Source of the DNA: Actinomycetes bacterium
GTDB taxonomy: Bacteria; Actinomycetota; Acidimicrobiia; Acidimicrobiales; RAAP-2
Direction of reading: 5' to 3'
NCBI GenBank assembly: GCA_021793395.1
Contig: JAJYSU010000001.1
Span: 1-52,870 of the forward strand
DNA length: 52,870 nucleotides
Below, piece after piece: positions 27,594-36,060 of this stretch. The number at the start of each line of letters is the position of its first letter. Positions within the stretch are counted from its first letter, which is position 1. A program made the position numbers and the translations under genes. The notes under the pieces are model-generated. The model ran no database searches, was not told the DNA's origin, and was given only the letters and a program-made list of their open reading frames with translations.

Positions 27594-28768
27594 CCGATCT
27601 CTTCATGGGTCCACCCGACGAGCGAGGTCGCTTCGGCGACTTCGGTGGACGTTTCGTACCCGAGGCCCTGATGTCCGCCTGCCTCGAGCTCGACGAGGCG
27701 TACCGCGACGCTCGAGTCGATGAGACCTTCGCACGCTCCTTAGAGCGAGAGTTATCCCTCTTCGCCGGTCGACCCACGCCGGTGACACCGCTCGAACGCC
27801 TCTCGCGTCGGCTCGACCTCCGGGTCTTCGCCAAGCGGGAGGACTTGGCCCACACGGGATCGCACAAGATCAATAACGTCCTAGGTCAGGCGCTTCTCGC
27901 CCAGCGCATGGGTAAGCACCGCGTGATTGCCGAGACGGGAGCTGGTCAGCACGGCGTCGCTACCGCGACCGCCGCCGCCCGTCTGGGCTTAGCGTGCACT
28001 GTTTTCATGGGTGAGGTGGACACGAAGCGTCAGGAGCTGAACGTCTTTCGCATGGAACTTCTCGGCGCGACCGTCGTACCCGTGACCTCGGGGAGCCGCA
28101 CCCTCAAAGACGCGGTCAACGAGGCGCTGCGCGAATGGGTGACCTGCGTGGCCGATACGCACTACTGCATCGGCTCGGTCATGGGACCACATCCCTTTCC
28201 GTGGATGGTGCGCGAGTTTCAGAGCGTGATCGGCCGCGAGGCCGCTCACCAATTGCGCGAACTCGGGGTGGAGACTCCCGACGTCGTGGTCGCGTGCGTG
28301 GGCGGCGGCTCCAACGCGGCTGGCGTGTTCGCGGGATTCGCCGAAGGTACGTCACGTCTCGTCGGCGTGGAGGCCGCGGGAGGATCAGCCGTCGGCGTGG
28401 GATCCCCGGGTGTCCTGCACGGGATGCGCTCACTGCTCATCCAGGACGAGTTCGGTCAGATCGAGGAGGCGGAGTCGATATCGGCGGGCTTGGACTATCC
28501 CGGCATAGGTCCCGAGCACGCGTACCTCGCTGCTCGCGGACGCGCCGAGTACGTGACGGCCCACGATGATGAAGTCATCGCCGCGCTTCAGGTGCTCAGC
28601 GAGGACGAAGGGATCATCCCCGCCCTCGAAACCGCTCACGCCGTCGCGTGGCTCCTGCGCGAAGCCGGTCGTTCGATCGCACCGGGTTCGACGGTGTTGC
28701 TCAATCTCTCAGGACGTGGCGACAAGGACGTGGCGCAGGTGCGCGCCCTGATTCGAGGTGAGTCGTGA
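27590..28768 (+). CDS. trpB: Tryptophan synthase beta chain
   Basis: A 392-aa PLP enzyme that condenses indole and serine. It begins with the family pattern GRFGDFGGRFVPEALM; the PLP lysine is K93 (HTGSHKINN), and GAGQHGVATAT, the phosphate loop CVGGGSNAAG and LNLSGRGDKD are present. It is the standard TrpB1 type that pairs with TrpA. GTG 27590 overlaps trpF by 4 nt. Confidence 0.97.
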   Translation: MTDLFMGPPDERGRFGDFGGRFVPEALMSACLELDEAYRDARVDETFARSLERELSLFAGRPTPVTPLERLSRRLDLRVFAKREDLAHTGSHKINNVLGQALLAQRMGKHRVIAETGAGQHGVATATAAARLGLACTVFMGEVDTKRQELNVFRMELLGATVVPVTSGSRTLKDAVNEALREWVTCVADTHYCIGSVMGPHPFPWMVREFQSVIGREAAHQLRELGVETPDVVVACVGGGSNAAGVFAGFAEGTSRLVGVEAAGGSAVGVGSPGVLHGMRSLLIQDEFGQIEEAESISAGLDYPGIGPEHAYLAARGRAEYVTAHDDEVIAALQVLSEDEGIIPALETAHAVAWLLREAGRSIAPGSTVLLNLSGRGDKDVAQVRALIRGES

Positions 28769-29547
28769 CGTCGCTCGAGACCGCGCTGCGTCGGGTGCGC
28801 GCCAGTGGTCGCACCGCGCTCGTCCCCTACGTCATGGCGGGTGTCACGTCGGACTGGACCCGCCTCGTGGAGGCGGCCGTGCACGCGGGGGCCGACGCGG
28901 TGGAGATCGGATTACCGTTCTCGGACCCCATCATGGACGGCGTGGTGATTCAAGAAGCCGCCCTTCGCTCACTCGCCGCGGGGACGACTCTCGACTCGGT
29001 CTGCGCGGAGTTGGCAACGCTCGACGTGGACGCGCCTCTCGTTGCGATGACCTACTACAACGTGATCCACCACTACGGAGTGGAGCGCGCGGCGCACGCG
29101 TTCGCGCACTCGTCACTGCGCGGTGCGATCATCCCCGACCTGCCGCCCGAAGAGGCGGCGCCGTGGGAACGAGCCTGCGCGCAGAACGACGTCGCCACGG
29201 TGTACCTCGTGGCCCCCTCAAGTCCGCCGGCACGGGTGGCGCGTCTGGCCCACGCGACTCAGGGCTTTGCCTACGCCGCCGCACGGATGGCCGTCACCGG
29301 GTCAGCCTCCGATTTGGGGGACGCCCGTCGTGTCGTCAACGCACTACGCAGCGTGAGCGACATCCCGGTGTACGTCGGCATCGGCATTACGACGCCCGAC
29401 CACGCGCGCGAGGCTGCACAATTCGCCGACGGCGTCATCGTCGGGTCCGCACTTATGTCACTCGTGCTCGACGGCGCCGGCACCACGCGCGTGGAGAGTT
29501 TCGTTCGCGACTTTCGCCGTGCACTGGACTCCACGTCGACGCCATAG
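28765..29547 (+). CDS. trpA: Tryptophan synthase alpha chain
   Basis: A 260-aa TIM-barrel subunit that cleaves indole-3-glycerol phosphate to indole for the beta subunit. Catalytic Glu47 and Asp58 lie in EIGLPFSDPIMDG. The phosphate-binding loop is GIGITTP and VGSALM. The usual S-R-x-G-V-T-G loop reads ARMAVTG, a small deviation. GTG 28765 overlaps trpB by 4 nt and has GAGGTGA upstream. It ends the cluster. Confidence 0.95.
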   Translation: MTSLETALRRVRASGRTALVPYVMAGVTSDWTRLVEAAVHAGADAVEIGLPFSDPIMDGVVIQEAALRSLAAGTTLDSVCAELATLDVDAPLVAMTYYNVIHHYGVERAAHAFAHSSLRGAIIPDLPPEEAAPWERACAQNDVATVYLVAPSSPPARVARLAHATQGFAYAAARMAVTGSASDLGDARRVVNALRSVSDIPVYVGIGITTPDHAREAAQFADGVIVGSALMSLVLDGAGTTRVESFVRDFRRALDSTSTP

Positions 29548-29596
29548 CCGACGTGGGAGACCAGGGACACGTGGTGATTAGCCGGTGCCCAGGCAA

Positions 29597-29610
29597 GTGA
29601 AGTAGTTCAC
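29597..29610. promoter_or_regulatory. Inverted repeat GTGAA-N4-TTCAC upstream of satP
   Basis: A perfect 5-4-5 dyad about 100 bp before the satP start. With the second dyad at 29666-29679 it could be a regulator binding site. No regulator gene is adjacent. Confidence 0.35.
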
Positions 29611-29665
29611 AAGCGACCTGTAGATCCATCGGATGTGTAGTGCCGGGGTGTTTAATCAATCTAGG

Positions 29666-29679
29666 CCGACGCCCGTCGG
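29666..29679. promoter_or_regulatory. Inverted repeat CCGACG-CC-CGTCGG upstream of satP
   Basis: A perfect 6-2-6 dyad about 30 bp before the satP start, in what is probably the promoter or leader. Operator or small hairpin; not distinguishable by eye. Confidence 0.4.
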
Positions 29680-29708
29680 TTCACATGGATAAATCCAGGG
29701 GGATGCAC

Positions 29709-30275
29709 ATGGCAGATGAACACAAGGTGGCTGATCCGGGTCCGTTAGGGCTCGCCGGATTCGCCATGACAACCTTTGCCCTGAGTTCGGCGAATGCCGG
29801 AATCTGGAAGGGTGGGGGCCTCACGGTAGCTATCTCACTGGCGTTGGTATACGGCGGAATTGCACAGTTTGCGGCCGGCATGTGGGAGTTCGTGCGCAAG
29901 AACACGTTCGGCGCACTGGCGTTCACGTCGTACGGAGCGTTCTGGCTCGGGCTCTACGCCTTCATCAACTGGAACGGTGGCCTAAAGGCGACTAACGCGC
30001 TGGGCGTTTACCTGCTCGCGTGGACGATCTTCACCTTCTACATGATGATCGGATCCTTTAAGACCAACGTGGGACTGGCCTCTGTCTTTGTCGTCCTCGA
30101 GGCCACGTTCATCTTCCTCACTATCGGCAACTGGGACGCCGGCCACTCCAACATGGTGAAGGTCGGTGGATGGCTCGGAATCGTGACGGCGATTCTCGCC
30201 TGGTACTGCTCGGCGGCGGCGGTGCTGAACGACACCTACAAGAGGACGGTGCTACCGCTCGGTCCGCTCGCCTAG
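29709..30275 (+). CDS. satP: Acetate/succinate transporter, SatP (GPR1/FUN34/YaaH) family
   Basis: A 188-aa membrane protein with six predicted helices that takes up acetate with protons. The N-terminal family motif N-P-A-P-L-G-L appears as D-P-G-P-L-G-L, followed by FAMTTFALS; YGGIAQFAAGMWEF and FTSYGAFW are further signatures. ATG 29709 has AGGGGG 6 nt upstream; ATG 29703 is too close to it. The next gene on the strand is acs, so acetate would be imported and then activated to acetyl-CoA. Confidence 0.93.
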   Translation: MADEHKVADPGPLGLAGFAMTTFALSSANAGIWKGGGLTVAISLALVYGGIAQFAAGMWEFVRKNTFGALAFTSYGAFWLGLYAFINWNGGLKATNALGVYLLAWTIFTFYMMIGSFKTNVGLASVFVVLEATFIFLTIGNWDAGHSNMVKVGGWLGIVTAILAWYCSAAAVLNDTYKRTVLPLGPLA

Positions 30276-30296
30276 ATCGGCTACAGTGGGCTCACT

Positions 30297-30310
30297 GGTG
30301 GCTAGCCACC
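30297..30310. repeat. Perfect 14-bp palindrome between satP and terminator
   Basis: GGTGGCTAGCCACC reads the same on both strands. It lies 21 bp after the satP stop and 10 bp before the terminator stem. It may be an operator or a cruciform; as a hairpin without loop it is less favourable. Confidence 0.6.
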
Positions 30311-30320
30311 GGACCCAACC

Positions 30321-30360
30321 GCCAACAGCGCCCCAGCTCTCCAGCTAGGGCGCTGTTGGC
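30321..30360 (+). terminator. Strong terminator after satP
   Basis: GCCAACAGCGCCC (30321-30333) pairs perfectly with GGGCGCTGTTGGC (30348-30360). After one mismatch the stem continues with AGCT/AGCT around a CTCC loop, so nearly the whole 40 nt is paired. No T-tract follows, as in many actinobacterial terminators. It implies satP and acs have separate transcripts. Confidence 0.85.
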
Positions 30361-30398
30361 ATATTGGGCCCTAAGTCACCTCCCGAATTGCGGCGGTG

Positions 30399-30411
30399 CG
30401 TGCTAAGCACG
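30399..30411. promoter_or_regulatory. Inverted repeat CGTGCT-A-AGCACG upstream of acs
   Basis: A perfect 6-1-6 dyad 63 bp before the acs start, near where its promoter should be. It is a good candidate for a dimeric regulator site. Confidence 0.45.
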
Positions 30412-30428
30412 TGATAGTGAATGAGGGG

Positions 30429-30449
30429 ACGCGCCGACTCGTGGCGCGT
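30429..30449 (+). promoter_or_regulatory. 7-bp stem-loop in acs upstream region
   Basis: ACGCGCC (30429-30435) pairs with GGCGCGT (30443-30449) around a 7-nt loop. It ends 24 nt before the acs ATG and leaves the GGGGGAGAG ribosome binding site free. It may be in the leader RNA. Confidence 0.4.
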
Positions 30450-30473
30450 CATAAGTCAAGTTGGGGGAGAGCA

Positions 30474-32444
30474 ATGAGTGAAGCGAAGCTAGAGGCTTGG
30501 CACGAGGAGAACCGCAAGTTCGCACCAAGCGCGGAGTTCGCCGCCCAGGCGAATGCCCAGCCGTCGATCTACGACGAGGCCGACGCCAACCCCGAAGCGT
30601 GGTGGCGCCGCCAGGCTGATCGCTTGACGTGGGAGAAGGCCCCGACCTCCACTCTCGAGTGGGACCTGCCCAACGCGAAGTGGTTTAGTGACGGGACGCT
30701 CAACGCCAGCGTCAACTGCGTCGATCGCCACGTCGCCGCCGGACGCGGATCCAAAGTGGCCTACCACTGGGTGGGCGACCGCGAGGGAGAGTCGCGCACC
30801 ATTACGTACGCGGACCTGCAAGTGATGGTGGCCCAGGCCGCCAACGCACTCGTCGAGTTGGGCGTGGTTGCCGGCGACCGCGTCGCGATCTACATGCCCA
30901 TGATCCCCGAAGCGGTCGTCGCCATGCTGGCGTGCGCGCGACTAGGCGCCGCGCACTCGGTCGTTTTCGCGGGATTCTCGGCCGACGCACTGTCGAGCCG
31001 CATTCTCGACTCCGACTGCCGCTACGTGATCACGGCCGATGGCGCCTTCCGTCGTGGTGCTCCGAGCCCACTCAAGCCCGCGGTCGATGAGGCGCTTCGC
31101 AGCTGTCCCGACGTGAAGGCCGTCCTGGTGGTGCGCCGCACGGGAGAGGACGTCGTCTGGACTGAGGGCCGTGACTACTGGTGGCACGAGTTGGTCGAGC
31201 GTCAGCCCACGGAGCACACGCCCGAGTTCTTCCCCGCCGAGCAGACGCTCATCATCATGTACACCTCAGGCACCACGGCCAAGCCTAAGGGGATCTACCA
31301 CACGACGGGCGGTTACCTCACTCACGTAGCCACGACGCATCACTACATCTTCGACCTGAAGGCCGATACTGACGTCTTCTGGACGGCGGCGGATATTGGC
31401 TGGATCACCGGTCACAGTTACATCGTCTACGGCCCGCTCGCCAACGGAGCCACCCAGGTGATGTACGAGGGCCTACCCGACTCGGGTGGCAAGGACCGGT
31501 GGTGGAAGATCATCGAGCAGTACAAGGTCACCATTCTGTACACCGCGCCCACCACAATTCGCACGCTGATGAAGTGGGGGGAGGAGTACCCTGCGTCACA
31601 CGATCTGTCCAGCCTGCGCGTCCTGGGAACCGTGGGCGAGCCCATCAATCCTGAGGCGTGGATGTGGTACCGCGAGCACATCGGTGCCAACCGCTGCCCG
31701 ATCGTGGACACGTGGTGGCAGACCGAGACTGGTGGCATCTTGGTGACGCCGCTACCGGGTATCAGCGTGACCAAGCCGGGCGCCGCGATGCGGGCCTTCC
31801 CCGGCATCAGCGTCGACGTAGTCGACAACGAGGGTCGTTCGGTCGGTAACGGCGAGGGGGGATACCTCGTCGTGACGAAGCCCTGGCCCGGAATGACTCG
31901 TGGCATCTACGGGGACCCCGCCCGCTTCCTCGAGACCTACTGGTCGCGTTTCCCGGGCGTGTACTTCGCGGGCGACGGTGCCAAGCGTGACGCCGACGGT
32001 GACCTGTGGCTGCTCGGTCGAGTGGACGACGTGATGAACATCTCGGGCCACCGCCTCTCGACGACCGAGGTGGAACACGCTCTGGTGGGTCACCCCGCGG
32101 TAGCCGAGGCGGCCGTGGTGGGCGCGTCGGACGACACCACCGGTCAAGCCATCGTGGCGTTCGTGACCCTTCGCCTGTCGGCTGATGACGCCTCCAAGGA
32201 CCAGACCGAGGTCATTGAGGAGATTCGCGCGCACGTGGCTCGAGTCATCAGCCCGATCGCGAAGCCTCGCCAGATCATCCTCACACCCGAGTTGCCCAAG
32301 ACCCGATCGGGCAAGATCATGCGACGACTACTGCGTGACGTCGCCGAGAACCGCCACCTCGGTGACGTGACCACGCTGACCGATCCCACTGTCGTGAACA
32401 TGATCGCCGGTCTGATGGGATCGCACACCGGTTCCGAGGACTAG
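30474..32444 (+). CDS. acs: Acetyl-CoA synthetase (AMP-forming)
   Basis: A 656-aa ligase that activates acetate with ATP and CoA. ANL-family motifs: the P-loop YTSGTTAKPKG (Ala where Gly is usual), DTWWQTETGG, FAGDGAKRDADGDLWLLGRVDDVMNISGHR region, and the C-terminal PKTRSGKIMRR, whose Lys is the one commonly controlled by acetylation. W-W-Q-T and V-F-A-G-F-S are typical of acetate specificity. ATG 30474 has GGGGGAGAG upstream and gives normal length; the upstream in-frame extension is not conserved. The stop is 4 nt from that of the convergent oxidase gene. Confidence 0.97.
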   Translation: MSEAKLEAWHEENRKFAPSAEFAAQANAQPSIYDEADANPEAWWRRQADRLTWEKAPTSTLEWDLPNAKWFSDGTLNASVNCVDRHVAAGRGSKVAYHWVGDREGESRTITYADLQVMVAQAANALVELGVVAGDRVAIYMPMIPEAVVAMLACARLGAAHSVVFAGFSADALSSRILDSDCRYVITADGAFRRGAPSPLKPAVDEALRSCPDVKAVLVVRRTGEDVVWTEGRDYWWHELVERQPTEHTPEFFPAEQTLIIMYTSGTTAKPKGIYHTTGGYLTHVATTHHYIFDLKADTDVFWTAADIGWITGHSYIVYGPLANGATQVMYEGLPDSGGKDRWWKIIEQYKVTILYTAPTTIRTLMKWGEEYPASHDLSSLRVLGTVGEPINPEAWMWYREHIGANRCPIVDTWWQTETGGILVTPLPGISVTKPGAAMRAFPGISVDVVDNEGRSVGNGEGGYLVVTKPWPGMTRGIYGDPARFLETYWSRFPGVYFAGDGAKRDADGDLWLLGRVDDVMNISGHRLSTTEVEHALVGHPAVAEAAVVGASDDTTGQAIVAFVTLRLSADDASKDQTEVIEEIRAHVARVISPIAKPRQIILTPELPKTRSGKIMRRLLRDVAENRHLGDVTTLTDPTVVNMIAGLMGSHTGSED

Positions 32445-32448
32445 GTCT

Positions 32449-33861
32449 CTAGGAGTCGAATCCCAGCCCGAGGAGGTCGCCGAACTTCAGCCAGAGGTTT
32501 CGGCGCCCCTCGTGCTGGTCGGCTCGCTGGAGTGACCACTTGGTCAGTTCGATGAACAGCCACTTGAAGGGTTCGGGTGGAAACGGGATCGGCTTGCGGC
32601 GCACCATCGTGAGTCGGGTGCGTTCGGTGTCCAGACCATCCAGTAGATCCAGCATCGTGGCGGCCCCGAAGCGCGTTGATCCGACGCCGAGCCCCGTGTA
32701 GCCCAGGACGTAGGCGACCTTGCCCCGATGCGCGGTGCCCCAGAAGGGTGAGAAGCGCGTGCAAGTGTCAATGGCGCCACCCCAGGCGTGCGTGAACTTG
32801 ATTCCCGCGAGCTGGGGGAACGTCGCGAGGAAGTGCGACGCCAGGGTCGCGTACGTCTGCGCGTTGAAGTCGTAGTCTCGGTGCGCTTGACCGTGGAAGT
32901 TGTAGATGGCGTCGTACCCGCCCCAAAGAATGCTCCGATCGGCGGTGAGTCGATAGTAGTGAAATTGGTTGCCGGCGTCCGCCACGCCCTCACGGCCCTC
33001 CCACCCGATGCTGGCGAGTTGCTCATCAGTGAGTGGCTCGGTCACCAACTGGTAGTCGTAGACGGGTACGACGTACTTACGGGCGCTGCGCACCAGAGAC
33101 GGGAAGACGTTCGTCGCGAGCGCCACGCGGGGAGCCGTGACCGCACCGTAGGCAGTATGCACGCGCACCGCGTCGTCCACGTCCTCGAGCCACTCAACCT
33201 TCGAGTTCTCAAAGATGGTCACACCGAGAGAGAGGCACGCACGCTCCAGGCCCCAGACCAGGCGTGCCGGATCAACCAGGGCGGTGCCATCGTGATCGAA
33301 GATGGCCCCGACGTAGAGCGGCGAGTGGATGCGGGCCTGAACCTCTTCGCGCGACAGCACCTCGACGTGATCGCCCAGAGCGTTGCGGCGTCGAGCCTCT
33401 TCCACCATGTCGCTCATCTGCCACGCGGCGAGCGCGACGCGCAACTCACCGGTACGCTCCCAATCGCACTCGATCCCGTAACGTGCCACGGTGGCCTCGA
33501 TCTCGTCGAGGTTCGTGCGACCAAGCCTCTCTATCACGGACATCTCGTTCGGGAAGCGGCGCATACCGTTGGCGAATCCGTGCGTGAGCGACGCCGAGCA
33601 GAATCCCCCGTTGCGTCCTGACGCGCCGGCTCCCGTCTCAAACTGCTCCACGACCACGACCTCGCGGTGCGGGTCACGTTCCTTGGCCAGCAGGGCGGTC
33701 CACAGTCCGGTGAAGCCTGCGCCGACCACGCACAAGTCTGCCCCGATGTCGCCGACGAGTGCGGAGTGCGACTCGGGTTCCAGCGGATCGGAGTCCAACC
33801 ACCACAACTGCGGTTGCACGTCGGCCAAGTGACGTAAAACGAAGGGGTCCTTGTTGCCCAT
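32449..33861 (-). CDS. FAD-dependent oxidoreductase, DAO family (PuuB/gamma-glutamylputrescine oxidase-like)
   Basis: A 470-aa flavoprotein. The FAD fold is V-V-G-A-G-F-T-G-L near residue 50, followed by VVVVEQFETGAGASGRNGG, a signature of the PuuB/ordL branch that oxidises amines or amino acids to imine and hydrogen peroxide. The C-terminal FAD-contact region is YVLGYTGLGVGSTRFGA. No signal peptide. ATG 33861 is chosen; a TTG four codons upstream is possible. A leader of about 100 nt with possible RNA structure precedes it. The substrate cannot be fixed from sequence, and no other putrescine genes are adjacent. Confidence 0.85.
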   Translation of the reverse strand: MGNKDPFVLRHLADVQPQLWWLDSDPLEPESHSALVGDIGADLCVVGAGFTGLWTALLAKERDPHREVVVVEQFETGAGASGRNGGFCSASLTHGFANGMRRFPNEMSVIERLGRTNLDEIEATVARYGIECDWERTGELRVALAAWQMSDMVEEARRRNALGDHVEVLSREEVQARIHSPLYVGAIFDHDGTALVDPARLVWGLERACLSLGVTIFENSKVEWLEDVDDAVRVHTAYGAVTAPRVALATNVFPSLVRSARKYVVPVYDYQLVTEPLTDEQLASIGWEGREGVADAGNQFHYYRLTADRSILWGGYDAIYNFHGQAHRDYDFNAQTYATLASHFLATFPQLAGIKFTHAWGGAIDTCTRFSPFWGTAHRGKVAYVLGYTGLGVGSTRFGAATMLDLLDGLDTERTRLTMVRRKPIPFPPEPFKWLFIELTKWSLQRADQHEGRRNLWLKFGDLLGLGFDS

Positions 33862-33958
33862 GACTCTTTCCAACCAGTGGTTGGGATCACCCTCTCTAGG
33901 TACTTCGCCTTTCGCCTGCCAGAGCAGACGAACGCCGGCGGTCAGACCGGCCTGTGGT
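33862..33958 (-). promoter_or_regulatory. Possible structured leader RNA of the oxidase gene
   Basis: The presumed transcript leader contains GCCGG...CCGGC and CTGC-TCTG-GCAG stems, then a CAGGCGAAAGGCGAAG segment that recalls the 3' conserved part of glycine riboswitches (CAGGCAAAAGGAC), and an A-C-C-A-C-T-G-G-T dyad just before the start. The other conserved parts of a glycine aptamer are not evident, so the class is unassigned. Confidence 0.3.
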
Positions 33959-33964
33959 GTACTC

Positions 33965-33970
33965 AGCGTA
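33965..33970 (-). promoter_or_regulatory. -10 hexamer TACGCT for the oxidase gene
   Basis: Minus-strand TACGCT would place the transcript start near 33958, giving an unusually long leader for this window (about 97 nt). Confidence 0.35.
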
Positions 33971-34006
33971 CCTCAGGGTGAGGGGTGATGCCAGGACCGC
34001 GGATGA

Positions 34007-35080
34007 CTACCGCGCGGCACGCACCGTGCGGGCGCGCTCCAACTGAGGGCGCCAGTCAATATGTTCGCCCAGTGACTCAGCGGCCTGCAACGCCCAACGG
34101 GGGTTACGCAAGGCGGCGCGCGCCACCATCACGGCGTCGGCGTCGCCACGCTCCAGGATGGCCTCCGCCTGCTCGGGCTCGGTGATCAGTCCCACGGCAC
34201 TCGTCGCCACGTCGGCGCCGCGTCGCACGGCCCCGGCGAAGGGGACCTGGTAACCCGGTGCGGCCGGAATAACCGCCGTCGCCACGTTGCCGCCCGACGA
34301 GACGTCAACCAGATCGACGCCGAGGTCGCGCAACTCCCGGGCCAGGGCCACACTCTGGTCGAGGTCCCAACCTCCTTCAATCCAGTCGGTCGCCGAAATT
34401 CGTACGAAGAGCGCGACGTCGGCGTCGACGGCACGCACGGCGGCAGTCACTCGGCGTAAGAGCCGCGTACGATTCTCGAAGGACCCTCCGTACTCGTCAT
34501 CACGCTGGTTAGAGAGAGGCGAGAGGAATTGGTGCAGGAGATAGCCGTGCGCGGCGTGAATTTCCAGGACATCAAAGCCCGCCGAGAGTGCGCGGCGGGC
34601 GGCGGCGGCGAACTGATCCACGACCTGATCGATCTCGTCAACGCGTAGGGGCCGCGGTGTCGGGTAGCCGTCGAAGGTGAGTGCGCTAGGGGCCACGGCG
34701 GTCCATCCGCCCTCGGAGGGCTGAGCGATAAGGTGATCATCCCACGGGGCCATGGTCGAGGCCTTGCGCCCCGCGTGCGCCAACTGGACACCCACGAGTG
34801 TCTCCTGCGCGTGAGCAAAAGCCGTGACCCGGCGCCACGCCGTGACCTGCTCGTCGTTCCACAGTCCCGGGCACCGCACCGAGATACGGGCCTCAGGGGC
34901 TACTGCCGTAGCCTCCGCCATGACGAGACCAAAGCCTCCGGTCGCGAGTGACCCCAGGTGCGCGAGGTGCCAGTCTCCAATCACACCGTCGACCGCGGAG
35001 TACTGACACATGGCGCTCACCCACGCCCGATTGGGCACGGTGAGCGTGCGTACACGCCAGGGAGTAAAGAGCAGCGACAC
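34007..35080 (-). CDS. Old yellow enzyme family NADH:flavin oxidoreductase (YqjM-like)
   Basis: A 357-aa FMN TIM-barrel ene-reductase. It begins VSLLFTPWRVRTLTVPNRAWVSAMCQYSA, matching the YqjM group (L-F-x-P-x, then S-P-M-C-Q-Y) with the flavin-tuning Cys. The substrate-binding pair reads H-A-G-R-K (QLAHAGRKAS), and FDVLEIHAAHGYLLHQFLSP, DEYGGSxENR and DVSSGG follow. GTG 35080 has GGAAGG 8 nt upstream and gives the family N-terminus; ATG 35095 is a weaker alternative. The physiological substrate is unknown. It diverges from the FAH-family gene. Confidence 0.92.
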   Translation of the reverse strand: MSLLFTPWRVRTLTVPNRAWVSAMCQYSAVDGVIGDWHLAHLGSLATGGFGLVMAEATAVAPEARISVRCPGLWNDEQVTAWRRVTAFAHAQETLVGVQLAHAGRKASTMAPWDDHLIAQPSEGGWTAVAPSALTFDGYPTPRPLRVDEIDQVVDQFAAAARRALSAGFDVLEIHAAHGYLLHQFLSPLSNQRDDEYGGSFENRTRLLRRVTAAVRAVDADVALFVRISATDWIEGGWDLDQSVALARELRDLGVDLVDVSSGGNVATAVIPAAPGYQVPFAGAVRRGADVATSAVGLITEPEQAEAILERGDADAVMVARAALRNPRWALQAAESLGEHIDWRPQLERARTVRAAR

Positions 35081-35105
35081 GGTGGATCCTTCCATGATCG
35101 GCGCC

Positions 35106-35111
35106 ACCCTA
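35106..35111 (-). promoter_or_regulatory. -10 hexamer TAGGGT for the old yellow enzyme gene
   Basis: Minus-strand TAGGGT would start transcription near 35099 and leave a leader of about 19 nt that contains the GGAAGG ribosome binding site of GTG 35080. Confidence 0.4.
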
Positions 35112-35158
35112 GCGGGGCGGCGTTCCAACGCGCCGCGAGAACGCGACGACGAGTTCGG

Positions 35159-35164
35159 TAGCGT
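35159..35164 (+). promoter_or_regulatory. -10 hexamer TAGCGT for the FAH-family gene
   Basis: TAGCGT would start transcription near 35171, leaving about 26 nt of leader with GAGAGGGA before GTG 35197. A small dyad GTGGA-AGAG-TCCAC (35163-35176) overlaps the predicted start and could be an operator. Confidence 0.4.
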
Positions 35165-35196
35165 GGAAGAGTCCACACCATCGAGAGGGAGTACTC

Positions 35197-36060
35197 GTGC
35201 GCATTGCCACCTTCGACCAACGAGCCGTCATCGTGACCGACGACGGTCTTATCGACATCGCCAGCGCGTCCGGGGGCCGCTTCTCGTCGTCGACCGATGA
35301 CCTGATCAGCCGGTTAGATGAGGTGGGGGAGTGGTATGTTACCACCGACCTGGACCTCTCGCTCGAGTTGACACCCGACGTCGTCGCACGTGATCCACGC
35401 CTCGGGCCGGTAGTGTCGCGCCCTAGCCAGATCTTTGGTATCGGGCTCAACTACCGACGTCACGCGATCGAGATGGGGATGACACCACCAACGTCGCCAC
35501 TGGTCTTCACGAAATTTGCCTCGTCCCTGGCCGGAGCGAACGCGTCGGTGGCGTTACCGTCACCCCACACAGATTGGGAGGCGGAGCTGGTGGTGGTGAT
35601 GGGCGCACGAGCACGCCGGGTGGCACCCGGCGACGCCCTGCACTATGTCGCGGGCTACTGCGTGGGCCAGGACTTCAGCGACCGTGACCTGCAGATGTCA
35701 GGTAACCCCCCACAGTTCTCACTGGGCAAGTCCCACGAGAACTTCTCGCCCCTGGGTCCCTGGCTCACGACGCCCGACGCGTGCGACGAGCCCGGTGATC
35801 TGCTCATCACGTGCGACGTGAATGATGTTCGCTATCAGGACTCGAGTACCCAGGACATGGTGATGGACGTGGCGGGACTCATCGCCTACCTCAGCGCGGT
35901 GTGCGAGATTCGCCCGGGGGATGTCATCTTTACCGGCAGCCCCGCCGGGGTCGGTCAGGGTCACACGCCACCGGTCTTTCTCGCACCGGGCGACGTCGTC
36001 ACGTCGACGATCGGCGGGCTCGGATCGCTTCGCAACGTCATGACTCGCGCCACCGTCTAA
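35197..36060 (+). CDS. Fumarylacetoacetate hydrolase-family protein
   Basis: A 287-aa FAH-fold enzyme. N-terminal capping region about 1-75, then the catalytic domain with GIGLNYRRHAIEMG, the metal ligands in D-W-E-A-E-L-V-V-V and GQDFSDRDLQ, GKSHENFSPLGPW and the loop FTGSPAGVG. Family members split or isomerise acylpyruvates and 2-oxo-enol acids using Mg. GTG 35197 has GAGAGGGA upstream. Substrate not predictable; the divergent ene-reductase suggests breakdown of an unsaturated or aromatic-derived acid, which is only an inference. Confidence 0.9.
   Translation: MRIATFDQRAVIVTDDGLIDIASASGGRFSSSTDDLISRLDEVGEWYVTTDLDLSLELTPDVVARDPRLGPVVSRPSQIFGIGLNYRRHAIEMGMTPPTSPLVFTKFASSLAGANASVALPSPHTDWEAELVVVMGARARRVAPGDALHYVAGYCVGQDFSDRDLQMSGNPPQFSLGKSHENFSPLGPWLTTPDACDEPGDLLITCDVNDVRYQDSSTQDMVMDVAGLIAYLSAVCEIRPGDVIFTGSPAGVGQGHTPPVFLAPGDVVTSTIGGLGSLRNVMTRATV

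Noticed and set aside
28758..29600. 280-codon arginine/glycine-rich frame overlapping trpA
   Set aside because: Out-of-frame shadow of trpA, which has clear catalytic motifs.
29640..29708. Longer satP N-terminus
   Set aside because: The extra residues precede the ribosome binding site AGGGGG and are not part of the family.
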